Of a DNA stretch of 64,000 nt, positions 47,064 through 58,578 are shown piece after piece (the stretch's first letter is position 1; each line of letters opens with the position of its first letter). The notes under the pieces are model-generated. The model worked only from the letters and a program-made list of their open reading frames with translations, was not told where the DNA came from and ran no database searches. The position numbers and the translations under genes were made by a program. The DNA is from Laccaria trichodermophora (taxonomy: Eukaryota > Basidiomycota > Agaricomycetes > Agaricales > Hydnangiaceae): positions 1,984,001 through 2,048,000 of the forward strand of contig JACTVC010000001.1 in the NCBI GenBank assembly GCA_018417955.1, in the 5' to 3' direction.

Positions 47064-47280
47064 ATTACAGGCGCACATGTACACCTGACGAGAGGTACCA
47101 GATATCTGAATCCCAGGTACCCTCCCACACCCTTTCATTTCATTCTTTTTGCTCCACAAAACCCATAGTAGTACTGCACCTGAACTCAAAGTTCAAACGG
47201 CTGTTTCAATTTGTGATCACCCAAAGCCTGAAACACTCACAAGCCTTTTCCACAGTTGCGCTGACGAATGTGAAATTCAT

Positions 47281-47310
47281 CTGCAAGTTTCTCATCATCA
47301 TCATCATCAT
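47281..47310. repeat. (TCA)n microsatellite
   Basis: A run of six TCA/CAT units (TCATCATCATCATCATCA). Confidence 0.6.
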
Positions 47311-47618
47311 CAAACAACATTACCTGAACAACAACCCTCCTTCGGAATGACGGGATCCGACTGCGGCATCAACCGTCAGCGTCCAAGTGAATTCGGGGGT
47401 GCTTACTTACGAACCCTGGGCTTCAAATTCAAGTGTGTGCAGTAGGCGCGTTACGGAACCGGGTCTGATGATTATCGCGCAGCTACTCGTGATATCGATA
47501 TCGACGCTGACACCGGTGAGGCTAGAACTTGGCTGGACTCTGCTTGCGGTGCCTTTGGGTTTCCACTGGCGTTGCGCGCTGGCTGTGGCCAACTCGGACT
47601 CTAGATCTATCTCGTGCG

Positions 47619-47880
47619 TTGGCCAACGACTCGGGCTCGCGCGCTTTGGCCACGACTTGGACTCGACGCGCTGCGGCTGTTTGAATTTGAGCTCACCAAA
47701 AGGGGGACGGTAGAGCCCATCTCACGTGACGTTATGGGTAAATCGCGTCCACGGCTGTGGCGCTTTGGCCAACGTCTCGGACCCGCGTACTTTGGCCACG
47801 ACTCGACCTTACGCACTGCGGTCGTTTGAGTTTGAGCTCACCGGAGCCATCTCACGCGACTTGAAATGATGGGTAACGCC
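47619..47880. repeat. two-copy tandem duplication, about 150 bp
   Basis: TTGGCCAACG...CTCGG at 47619 and 47767 begins two collinear copies. Each contains CTTTGGCCACGACT, a CACTGCGG/GCTGCGG block, GTTTGA(A/G)TTTGAGCTCACC, CCATCTCACG(T/C)GAC and ATGGGTAA. The region is very CpG-rich. Confidence 0.7.
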
Positions 47881-50544
47881 TAACTGGCCTAACCGTCTGG
47901 GCCGATATCACCACTCATACCAAAGCCGGCCATCAATCCCGCCAAAGAGTGAAATCCCAATGACCACGACCCCATGACCACACCAAGCAAAAGCCAACCA
48001 ATTCGTTTCACACTCTGCATTTTTGACCATCTTTTGTTCAACATTTTAGATTCGGAGGTTCGAACGCTGGAGAATGTAGAGCCTATCACCGCGCAGAGCA
48101 TCTTCTGTTCTCCATCTTCAAGCTCCGGTGACTCAAGAATTCAAGATTCACCGAAATTCGAGGGTCGAAGATGGGAAGTGCGAGCCTCGAGGCGTCGGAT
48201 CATCTTTCAGAGGTTGCATCAAGCAGTGAGCTTTTTAAATTCCAATTCGCTAGATCCCTCGGCTTCTTCTTTAACAGTACGCTCTCTGACCTTCTTTGAC
48301 CCCTCTTGGGAATTCTCCGGATTGGCTCTTTCCTTTGGAATTCGAAACCCCCGGCATTCTTCTTCCTTAACCCCCCCGGCGTTTTGCTCTCCTCCTTCTC
48401 CTCTTCTCGAGAACTCCCGGCATTTAGGGAGTGCTTCTCCCTTATCGGAAAATTCCCCGGTTCTGAAGTTTTACGATGCACAAAATCGGATCGCACTGCG
48501 AAGTTGCGTCGTTGCGAAGGGCGTTTGAAGTGGACTATGCTCGCAAGGAATTCATGTAAGACATGGATAATCTCCTTCTTGGGAGTCGCTGGCTTTCTTC
48601 TCTCCTATCAGGCGACATGGCACATGTTTTCAACGTTTCGTTGGCTCGCATCGCCTATTGAGGGGTCGAACCTGGTCGAACTGAGGAGAAACTTAGGAGA
48701 AATGGACCTGCGCTTGTTGGCGTCACTCCAAAGTCAAAGCTCCCGGATTCTCTTGGAAGCTTTCGCCTCGAGTTGGGAATTCATTGGAATCTTATCGTCA
48801 CCGCTTCGCTGGCAAACCTCAAAGGCTCAAATTTTGTCGAAATTATGATATGCTTGCGGCAACTTGAACATTGTGCACGTGGTCACCAGGTCTCTCTGCC
48901 GGTATTTCGCTCCTCTTTGCAAATTCATCCAAGCTGGAAAGCGGTTTCTTCAATACGAGTTTATAGGCATCTTGTTTCTTGGCCGGCCTGAGGCTATACT
49001 TGGAAGTGAACAAATTTCCAACCAATGGGAGATGTATGCGCCTCATTGTCGACCGAATATGTCAGCCCTCTTTCTATTTTCTTGTCTATCCCTCTGATAA
49101 ATATCTTGCAGCCCTTTCATCGATGCACGCAACGCACTCATTTCACGGGGATCGATGGACTCCGAGTCCCTAAAATAAAATTGGAAAATCGATGTACATG
49201 TATGGTCTGATATTGTTCACTTCCCCTTTTATTATCTTCACCCCTCCGTCATCGTTCTACCGCTGCGCACGTTAACGTGGCTCTTTTATTCAGCTCGCCT
49301 CTTTTTGTAATTTTAGCGCTAAAGCGTACGACGCGCCCCTGGTTTATGTAAAACGACGATCTGAAAGTTTTGGCAACAACTTCCGATTACTCTCATCCTT
49401 CAAATTTATGAACGCATCGCTCCTCAGACGTCTTGAGAGCTCCACTCGAACCTTCAGCTCATTTCCCGACGGCCGAACACATTTCCAGGGGATTTTTTTT
49501 TTGACAGTACGTCGTCCTGTGATCCTCCTAGCGAGTTCCTGAGCTCACATGGCTTATGGATCGTGGCTTCAGCGTGAGCCAGACATCACTTGCTCCGGTT
49601 TCTAGACTCCCTCGAACATTCGAATTCGCAGATATCGTTGTTTGTCTCCGATGATTGATCACTAGATAGATAACATGGTACCGGTATGAAGCGCGTTAAC
49701 TCCCTCATCTGGTACGACGGTTCCACAAGCAAGGTAACTTGCCTGGCGTTACCCGCACGCCGCGGAAGGACCCGTTCCCAAAACTTCCGAAGAAAGAAAA
49801 TTTGCGTTCGAGGCCCAGCACGAGCTTTCCACGCATATTCGCCTCACTACTAGGCCCGGATTTTTGTCGGATTATTCAAAGAATTCGTACATAGAAGGCG
49901 CAGCAGCTTCCGAAAGGCGGTGTGTTGTTAACTTGCTTATCTACTCGACGCACAGCTGACTGCTACACCTTCGTCATGGATTACATAGGTTCCAAGTGGA
50001 TGGCTGTAAATCCGCTTTTTCACTGGTATGACGTGATCGGCGCTCTCTGACAATCAAGTGTCTTTCGTGAACGTACTGTACCATCCTGATATGCGCACGA
50101 ACGTTACACACCCGCTCGATTCCCGAAACGCTATAAACGACTCGCGCTGAGTATGAGTCTCCTCATTTTGGGGGTCGCTCAACTTAATTGACTGCTAGTA
50201 TATGGCATCTCTCAGGCACCCGCCGTCAAAGTGAACTGAACTGGATCGCCAGTTTTTTTAGCCAACGTCCCACGAGGTAAAATCGAGGGTCATCCCTTGC
50301 CCCAGCTTGTGGCCAATTCTCAGGCTAGTCTAAGTGACTCTAAGTTCATTCGATTTGTTATGTCTTCTTGAATCCAAGAGTTCCGCATGCTCCTGTTGAT
50401 GTTGGGGGATCATATGTTATTCCAGTTTCTTCAGCTTGCCACAGTACTATCCCTCTGATCGATCGAGCACTATTCCACAAATCGACGCAGTAAGTACTCC
50501 AAACGACTGAGAGTATTTTCTTCTTTGAATACTGCAACGTCAGT
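47881..50544. other. gene-poor region, CpG-normal
   Basis: About 2.7 kb with no supported gene. Frames at 47974-48528 and 48306-48848 overlap each other and have no family features. Confidence 0.35.
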
Positions 50545-51889
50545 TTTGGGTGTGCTGTGTCAGAGTAGCATCCAGAGTTGAGTTGCTGTTATTCCATCTA
50601 ACACAAAGTGGTGAACAGCATGCTGGGTACATATGCTTGAATGCTCTTCCCAAGACAAAAATATGTCAAGTGTCATCCACAACTGAACTGCCCCATTCAA
50701 AACACGTCTCCTCAAAATCACTAAGATGAGCATCCATTCCTTGCACCTTTTCAGAGGATGTTGTGTCAAAAGGGTTGACAGACTGATAGGCATCAAAGTT
50801 GAGTTTCATTGCTTGTCATTGTCTGAAACACTTGAGTGATATACAGCAGCTGCATTCAACATATATCGACTTGCAGATACATTTCTTGAAATTGGTTCTT
50901 TTTCTCTGTGGAGTATACATATCTACACCCCAAATTTTATGTGGGGTGGAGCAAGCATGACTTTCAAGACTGTAATTTGCTGATAACAGCTGTCCAACCA
51001 TTATTATTGCCTCTGTACATATTTATTATGTTTGGCCCAGCCTTGACATGGCACAGAATGCACTACAGTTGTGGACAAGCAAAGTCATCTAATTTGGTAG
51101 CATGGGAACAGCTTGATAAAATGCCACCAAACTTCAGGATCATGGCCAGCTTGTTGAAATATGTTGAAAAACACACCTCCGAAGTTTTTCCCACGAGAAA
51201 TTGGGTCTGCCAAATTTTTGGACTAAATTTTTGCCTCAATTCAGGGTCCTTGATGACCAAAACTACTCAAATCTCGTCGGTTGTGGGGTAAAATTCTCAG
51301 CAGTGATAGGTACCATCCAACAAAAAGTCACAGAAATTCTAACAAGACTGGCCACAGATCAGGGAGGGTCTGAGTGGAGACTGAATATGGTTGATCACTG
51401 ATCAATTACTATTTTTGGCAACTATTAATGAATTTATTTACCTGAAATGGATTGATAAAAGTTGCTAATTTCTTTGGGATCATAACCCTTTCATCAAAAG
51501 GAGTTGATTGAACTATTTTTCATGATTTTTGGATGAAATTTAGGGGTCTGCCAATATTTTGAGGCAGAAAAACCTTATTTTGGCAATTTCTGAGGGATCG
51601 GCTCAATAGAATTTGATGAAAGTGGTATGGCTGGAAAGCTCTCATGAATCTGTGTCAATTCCGACTATTTTCGGGGCTTTTAAAAAAATTAATATTTTTA
51701 GATGACTTTGCTTGTCCACAACTTTATTGGATTGCATGAGGAAATCAGGGGGGGGGATTGATTTGTACCTGCAGGTTGTGCCAGGTTTGCATCACCACCC
51801 ACACAAGCAGCAATCCTGCCTGGCTGAAGGCAAACAAATCACTTGCTGAGCTGACCTGGCAGGCAACAGAGTTTTTTTGTAAGTGGTTG

Positions 51890-52110
51890 GCATGTATTTA
51901 GTGTTTAAAGGTTCGTCCATAGGACCACAAAAAACTGGTGGACTGAACTGGACTGGGCCATGGTCTGGTCTGTTTTTCAGTTGCAGTTGCCCAAATCTGG
52001 GGTTGGTCTGGTTGCTGGTTGCCTCATTTCAAAAATCTTTTAAAACCATTCAAAGACCAGTTTTAATCAGTTGCAACCAGTTAAACAGTCACATGCATTA
52101 CATAGCCTTG
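51890..52110. mobile_element. decayed relative of the 25.3-kb hAT MITE
   Basis: Composed of ACTGGT, GGTCTGGTCTG, GACCAGTTTTAATCAGTTG and ACCAGTTAAAC motifs. These are the GACCGGT-type words of the MITE at 25285 with CG turned to TG or CA. I could not define TIRs or a target duplication. Confidence 0.45.
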
Positions 52111-52496
52111 TAACCACATTTATTACATTTAATTGGGTTTTTGGTTCATCAAAAACAGTTAAGAACTGAGAAGAATATAACCAAATCCATTTTGGTATAA
52201 ATATTTGTTTGTGCAACTTGTACCAGAATAAATTTAGTTCTAATTCACTCAAATTTTGATCATTTTGCTTGATTCAATTTTTGGATATTGAAACTATAAG
52301 TATGAGAATATGCTCACCATGTATCAATGTATGGTATGCATCAAATAATTTACAGTTGCTACATTAAATTTTGCCTGAGTCTTTAGAAGATGTAATTCAG
52401 TTCTGGCATGGAAACACCATTTAGAGGTGCAACTTGTAATATGAGTGCATCCATCTGCCTAAGTATGCAGTCCACCTTATATACATTTTGTCTTCT

Positions 52497-52705
52497 GTTA
52501 CAGAACACATTTTCATTATACAAACATTTATAAACTGCAGACACTTACACATTCCTAAGACATAGCTAGAGCATATTGGACAGCTCTAGATACACATCCC
52601 AGCTATATTTCTTTTCTGACTCATTCTTATTTATTTATTTTTGACTCATACTTACTTAGACAGACCTGTGTGACTCCTTTGTAGTGTACCCTTAGTATAT
52701 AAGTA
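52497..52705 (+). mobile_element. LTR-like repeat, copy 1 (truncated)
   Basis: Starts TGTTACAG. Shares CAGACACTTACACATTCC, GACAGCTCTAGA, TGACTCATACTTACTTAGACA and the TATA-like CCCTTAGTATATAAGTA with copy 2 at 56624. Homology stops just after the TATA-like element. Confidence 0.55.
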
Positions 52706-53219
52706 TAATCTTCATATGAAGTATTGTTGGTATCCCTCTATAAAAACAAGGAGAAACCTCAGTTTCTAATATGCATGATGGAGCAAGGCCCAAAGAAAGT
52801 GCCGTAAATTCTCTGTAATACTTGTCCACATCTCTTTGAGAGAGCATTATCTCTGATTCACTGTGCTTCAAACTCCACTGATGAAGATGATCAGGTGAGT
52901 TAATGGGAATCAAGTCATTTGAACTATAAAGGTTGGCAAGAAAAGTTCTTGCTGCAATCCAATTATCACCAGCCCAGACAGCAGAACCTTCAATAAGAAT
53001 CTGTACTTTCATGTGACAATAATGAAGAACATAACCAGGGAGCTGTGAATGTGCTACTCACCCACTATCTGCATGCTGCTCAAATGAATCTAGAAAGTCC
53101 TCTATGTGCTTTCCTCTGAAATTAGGTGCAGTAGGAGTGCCTGGAGTGAGCATTGGAACCCCAAGTGTTGTAACAATACTTGATTCTGAAGAAGATGGTG
53201 CCAATGGCAAATCGGTCAT
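52692..53219 (-). mobile_element. retrotransposon gag-like remnant
   Basis: From the ATG at 53219, exon MTDLPLAPSSSESS...TAPNFRGKHIEDFLDSFEQH, a GTGAGT...AAAG intron, then QILIEGSAVWAGDNWIAART...RDVDKYYREFTALS...EVSPCFYRGIP, ending at 52692. The FRGKHIEDFLDSFE and DKYYREF...FYRGIP pattern is that of gag proteins of basidiomycete LTR retrotransposons. About 40 residues expected between the two halves are missing, and no protease or reverse transcriptase follows. A defective relic. Confidence 0.6.
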
Positions 53220-55845
53220 TGAAGATTGAGGCATTGAAAGAAAATAAAAGAAGTGAAAGAAAATAAAAACAACAATAGGTAAAACTTAGTGTCGAAGGTT
53301 CCATTCTTGACTTTACTTGAAGAAGAGAAGAGACCCATTTGTAATCAGCATGCAAACGAGAAGGTTGAATGTACCAAAGTGTGAATCAGGAGATTGATTA
53401 TATGTGCCCTAAAACAAAGTGTTCAGTGCAAGGATGATGATAAAGGATGTACCAAATGAGTTTTTGATACTTGGAGAGGAGGTAGATCAGAATACCAGTC
53501 CCCTGTCTTGGTCCCCACTATGGAAGAACAATGGTTCATCACCAAGAGACAGAAACTGGTTGTCTACACAAATAAGAAGGGGGAAGCAAGGAATGAGAGA
53601 AAAGGGACAAAGGAACAGCAGAGAAGGGACTCAGTGTCTAGTCGACTTTATGTGTGGTAAGAGTTCTTGAATGTGAGTGTCCCAGCTGTCAGTTTCTCAA
53701 CCCTACTGTCCAGTCCTTGAGTAAAGCTCTGGCATTGAAAGGGTTTGTCATAATTCGAGAACATCACAAACAAAAAGAAGATGATAATAAAATGTGCATA
53801 CAAGACCAAAATAAAATCCTGAGTTGAATTCCTTTGATACAAAGCTGAAGGGAAAGAATTTGCCAGCCACAATGTCATCTGAGGTGGGCATTTGCAGCAA
53901 GATGCCTGAGATCACATCATTTGACTGGCGAGTTTTTGCACAGCCACCAACAACATCAAAATGAGGTATCCTGACAAAATAAAACTTTGCACCAACTCTT
54001 GACTCTTTAGTAACAAGCTTGGGATGAATAGAAAATGAAAGAAAAACTTAAAACAATGGTACAGGGCCAAAATAATGAAGGCATCATGAGCAGAACATGG
54101 CACACTTCCACAGCTTTGAATAGAAATTTTGGATTAAACAAAAGGCTTGTTTAATCATACTGGTATTCATTTTGCTGAAATGAGTACAGACATTGTTTAA
54201 CTTGTATAACCATGTTTACTTGCCTGGCACTACTAATCTTGATTTTTGATTCAATTTAAACATGATTCCAGGTGAAGCAGGCTACAAAGTAAGAGGTCAT
54301 TTGGGTCATTACTCCTAATCTTGATTCAATCAAAAATTATTCAAATGGCAGAGGCTACTAACCAAGATTTAATATTGATTTGGGTCAATAAACAAGATCA
54401 ATGAACTGAAATGATAATCTTGACAGCTGTAGGTGATGTGACCAGGTAACATCATGTGAGTGCTGGCAGGAAAGCTTTGTTCACCTGTACTATTTACCCT
54501 CCTTCTTGCAGTCATATCATAGTGCCAGCACAACAAATGTTCCAGGAACAATGACATCATCTAGCATGAATCCTCTCACTAGGTTGAAGTTTCTCCTTGA
54601 CAGCAACCCAGAGGAACATGGAGTTGGACATGGGAAGCCTAGGCTGGATATGCACATTATGCAACTTGATTCAAGGCCAACTATGAGGGAATGATCTGTG
54701 TGGTTTGCAGGTGATGGTGTGCTGATTAGTGCAAGTTAGAGTGGGAGTGTAGGGAATTTGAGCACTTTCGTAGTGTTAGGTTAGGAGGGACAGGGATGGG
54801 GTGGGTAGATCAGAGAGTAGGAGGATATAGAGTTGGGGTTGGGTCAAGCTGGGACAGCAGAAAGCTTAATACACAACCTTGTCTCTTTGACATCATCTTC
54901 CACCAACCTCCTCACAACCCATCACCTCTGCTTCACTGCCAACCTGAGAGTGCGAAGCCAGGCAACACAGGCTCAGCATTGGAACCAATTGATGCCACAA
55001 ACTTTGCAATGTCAAACAGTGCTACAGTGCTGGTGGTGCCTGATGGTGAGAGAAATATACTTTACCATTTTACCATTTTGTCATGTTAATCCAATCACTA
55101 GGCAAAGCCAGACGATGTTGTCCTCAGGGTCATAAAACTCATGAGGGTCAAAGGGGTCATAGTGGTAGAAATGCAGGAGAAAGCTAGTCCTCACAGGTTG
55201 TGACTACAACAGCCCTCTCATCATTACCACTAGTTCTAGCCATCCCACAGAACCCACACATCTTCCCCAGCTATGACCATTGGCCCCAGTACACTCCTTA
55301 TTGTGATGTCCAACCCTACTGGCATCTCTGAGCTGGTGATATTCACCCTACCTTATGTAATTAATCGAGGTTCATTGTAGTTTTAATCATGTTCTTTTTA
55401 ATCATGTTTCCCATCCTACTTACTTTCCAATCAAGTGATTCTTAATCATGTTCCCATCAGTAGTTCTCAATCAAGTTTATTTTTTGTTTCTAATCATGTT
55501 TGTTATTACTCAAGATTGTCACTTAGAGAGCTACTGGAGATAATGTACATTAGGCTAGAGTATGATTAAACAAGTCCTTTGATTAATTGAGAACCATAGA
55601 GTCTGTTTTTTGTAGTCTAAATGGAAGCTAAAATGTAAATATAAAAACTGACAGGCATAAAATTTAAATCCTGGATATTTGAAAGGGTGAAAAAGAAACA
55701 ACTACAGTATCCTGCAAAAGGGCAACTACATCTCTCCACTGGAAAGAGGATTTGAGTCAGACTACATGGCTCCGTACTTAGAATATATGGCAAGGGCAGT
55801 AAGAGTAATGCACATGATATGGGTAAACTATACTTCCTTTCTTCC

Positions 55846-56535
55846 TACAGATGAGTGCAAAAAGAATGAAGGTTGGTTCATTTTTCTGGTTCTTTCTAAG
55901 GATCTATTGTACCTCAAATGTATTTGTGTATTCTTTTACATTATGTAGTTGTGTTACACTTCCCTTGGTATGGACTAATTCCAGTGAAAGCTGGAGCCTT
56001 GAGAAGGTTTTTATTCTGGAGGCCATTTTTGGCATCTGAAAAAAAAAAAAAGCACCAACTAGGTAGCCAGAACATACTCTGGTCAACCTGAATGAGCCTA
56101 TCAAAGAATCAGTCAAAAATACTGAGTGGTTAGGTCTGTAGAGGCTTTGAAAAATGGCTTGTATTGTCTAAAACAGGCCAAAAATGACCAAATTAGCACA
56201 AAATGACCATTTTCTGGAGGCTCTACAAGCATAACTGCTCAGTATTTGTAACTAATTCTTTGATAGGCACATTCAGGTTGACTAGAGGTATGTTCTGGGT
56301 ATCTCCCCAGTTAGTCCTCTTTTTTTTTTTTTTTTTTTTTTTCAGATGCCAAAAATGGCCTTCAGAATAAAAACCTTCTCAAGGCTCCAGCTTTCACTGG
56401 AATTAGTCCATACCAAGGGAAGTGTAACACAACTACATAATGTAAAAGAATACACAAATACATTTGAGGTACAATAGATCCTTAGAAAGAACCAGAAAAA
56501 TGAACCAACCTTCATTCTTTTTGCATTCATCTGTA
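55846..56535. mobile_element. 686-bp foldback element with TA flanks
   Basis: Bases 55848-56533 form one long palindrome: the left half (CAGATGAGTGCAAAAAGAATG...) is the reverse complement of the right half (...CATTCTTTTTGCATTCATCTG), with a centre near 56190. The outer 190-200 bp are almost perfect, including an A run at 56040 opposing a T run at 56320-56342. The inner parts pair with more mismatches. TA lies on both sides (55846-55847, 56534-56535), suggesting Tc1/mariner-type insertion. Frames in the arms are only mirror images and not genes. Confidence 0.8.
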
Positions 56536-56623
56536 CATTGTAATTTTGAAAACCCTCTTCTTTTGAAATTCTCAAAGAGAATAATGAACAACGTTGCCTG
56601 TATAGTTGAGTACACCTATGGTG

Positions 56624-57380
56624 TGTTACAAACTCTTTTTCTACATATGTATAAACATGCACAGACACTTACATATTCCTCAGACGTATCTAGACCATAC
56701 TGGACAGTTCTAGACACACATTCCAGTCAGATTTCTTTTTATGACTCATACTTACTTAGACAAACTCATATGGCTCTTATAGACTGAGACTCAGTATGAC
56801 TCATATGAACTCATACTTCTGACTCATATCTTGACTCATACCCTTAGTATATAAGTAGGGTACTTTCATTTGTATTTGGTAGCTTGAACCTAGGCAATCT
56901 AAGCTTAGTTCAATCCACAGTCAGACCCTCAGAAGTAAGATCACTCTTGAAATCTATAGTCTTTTGACTTAGAGCCTCTTTGAAACCTTGAACTGATAAG
57001 TCTTCAACTGTTAGAGTATGTGACTCTGCGTTGGTGTATTCCTATGAATACAAAGGTTAGCAATGACTTCTTAAGTAGATTGTACCTACGAAATGATTAG
57101 CAGAGTCTGAAGCGTTGAAGTGTGTTAAGCCATGAGAGTGGGAACGTTCTTTAAAGCGTAGAGAGTCTTCAGTCTTCCGATGATTCGGTCAGTCAATGAT
57201 CAAGATGTAAGCACGTAGCTTTAACGGATTGATCGGAGTTAATGGATAGCACAAAGCTTTATCTATTCACTCTTGAGATGACACTTAGTCTTACAACTTA
57301 AGTCTGGTCAATTTGTGGGTTAAAGTAGGAATAAATCCTGTTAAGCGTTCACTCTGAACTTCTCGCATAGCTGAAGCCAA
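56624..57380 (+). mobile_element. LTR-like repeat, copy 2 (probable solo LTR)
   Basis: Starts TGTTACAAACTC, shares its first 230 bp with copy 1, has the TATA-like TAGTATATAAGTAGGG near 56845 and continues with R/U5-like sequence. From about 57030 to 57350 it contains many CG dinucleotides, unlike its surroundings, so it is younger than they are. The right end and target duplication were not identified, so 57380 is approximate. Confidence 0.45.
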
Positions 57381-58578
57381 GAGGGAAGGAGGAGGCAAGA
57401 ATGGGTGGATCTGGGATCAACACCCATGAGTGAGCAATGAGCAGTTACAAGATACTCAGCTGGCCCAACATGATTATGCATACTGTAGGAAGTACAGTTA
57501 TACAAAGCACTACATGTAGTGCAAGAGGATGGCAAGACTGCTGACAAGATGGTGGTTCAAGACAAAAGATCAATATATTATGTAAGATATCCAAATCTAG
57601 CTATATACCACTGTTTGACTATGGCCTCTGGGCATTCCCTTCCAATCCTATATCACAAATCCCTACTGCTTGCATTTCAGCCTACCTAAATACTACATGA
57701 CTTGGTGGAGTAGTTACTGGAATGTTCTTCTAATTGCTACACTATTCCTTTACTGTTATTTGCTGAAGGGATATCCAAACACGATGTGTTTGCTTAAGAC
57801 ATGTTTGGTCCTACTTGCATCTGTAACGTTTGGAGGATCTGTTTGGTTTCACCTGCTAACCAAACATTGCACTTGCAATCCAAACAATGTACATTGCAAA
57901 AAATACAATTCAAAATGAATGTGTTGTGACATGTTGTACTGAGAAATGATGGAATACAACTGCTATAGTAGTAGTAGAATGGAATACAACTAACAAGTAG
58001 CTAGTTAGGTAATACAAAGAAAGATAAGAGATATTGTGGTGCTGAACTAGGAACAAAAGGGCAATAGAATAAAGGTATCCTAACATCAACATTGAAGACT
58101 TAAGAACTAGAATGTTGTTAGTGTATGTTTTAGAACAAACACCGAATCTCTATACAATGGTCCCTTGGGCATAGAGTATCACAGAACCCTACAGTGTCAT
58201 TATTAAGGGCATAACAAACTGGTAGTAGAAAGACTCCTCCTGGCAGATCTGAATGTGAAGAGACGACATCATCTCAAGATTAGGGAACATAGCAGAATGA
58301 ATGAATGAACTCGAAGCTTAACATAACTGCTCATTATGCTTAACAACTGCAACATGGTGGATATATACTATATACAAGAATGAATTTGAAAAATTGTGGA
58401 TCAGAGCTACTATGTATGTCCTACTGAAAATGCAGATAAGAAATTATGATATGAGAAGCATTAGAATAATGGAATACCTTTATTTCAATATTATGTGTGG
58501 TGACCTAAAATTATCAATAAATAAACTGACTAGACTCCAGAGTAAATGAAACTCACTTCTTTTCTTTGATCTGATTTC

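Larger units (their letters stand above)
50545..58578. other. second CpG-depleted, transposon-rich domain
   Basis: AT-rich, CG-poor DNA beginning near 50540. Identified inside are the remnant at 51890-52100, LTR-like repeats at 52497 and 56624, the gag remnant at 52692-53219 and the foldback element at 55848. Coding-like debris remains at about 54490-54700 and 54800-55080. Around 54.1-54.4 and 55.35-55.6 kb are many AATCATG/AATCAAG motifs in both orientations, suggesting decayed AT-rich elements. CpG reappears locally at 57000-57380. Confidence 0.6.

Noticed and set aside
53419..54103. ORFs near the gag remnant that could be pol
   Set aside because: No reverse transcriptase, integrase or protease motif could be read in any frame.
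55851..56668. Matching ORFs on both strands (KNEGWFIFLVLSKDLLYLKC-type)
   Set aside because: They arise only because the DNA is a palindrome; the same peptide appears once per arm and matches nothing.
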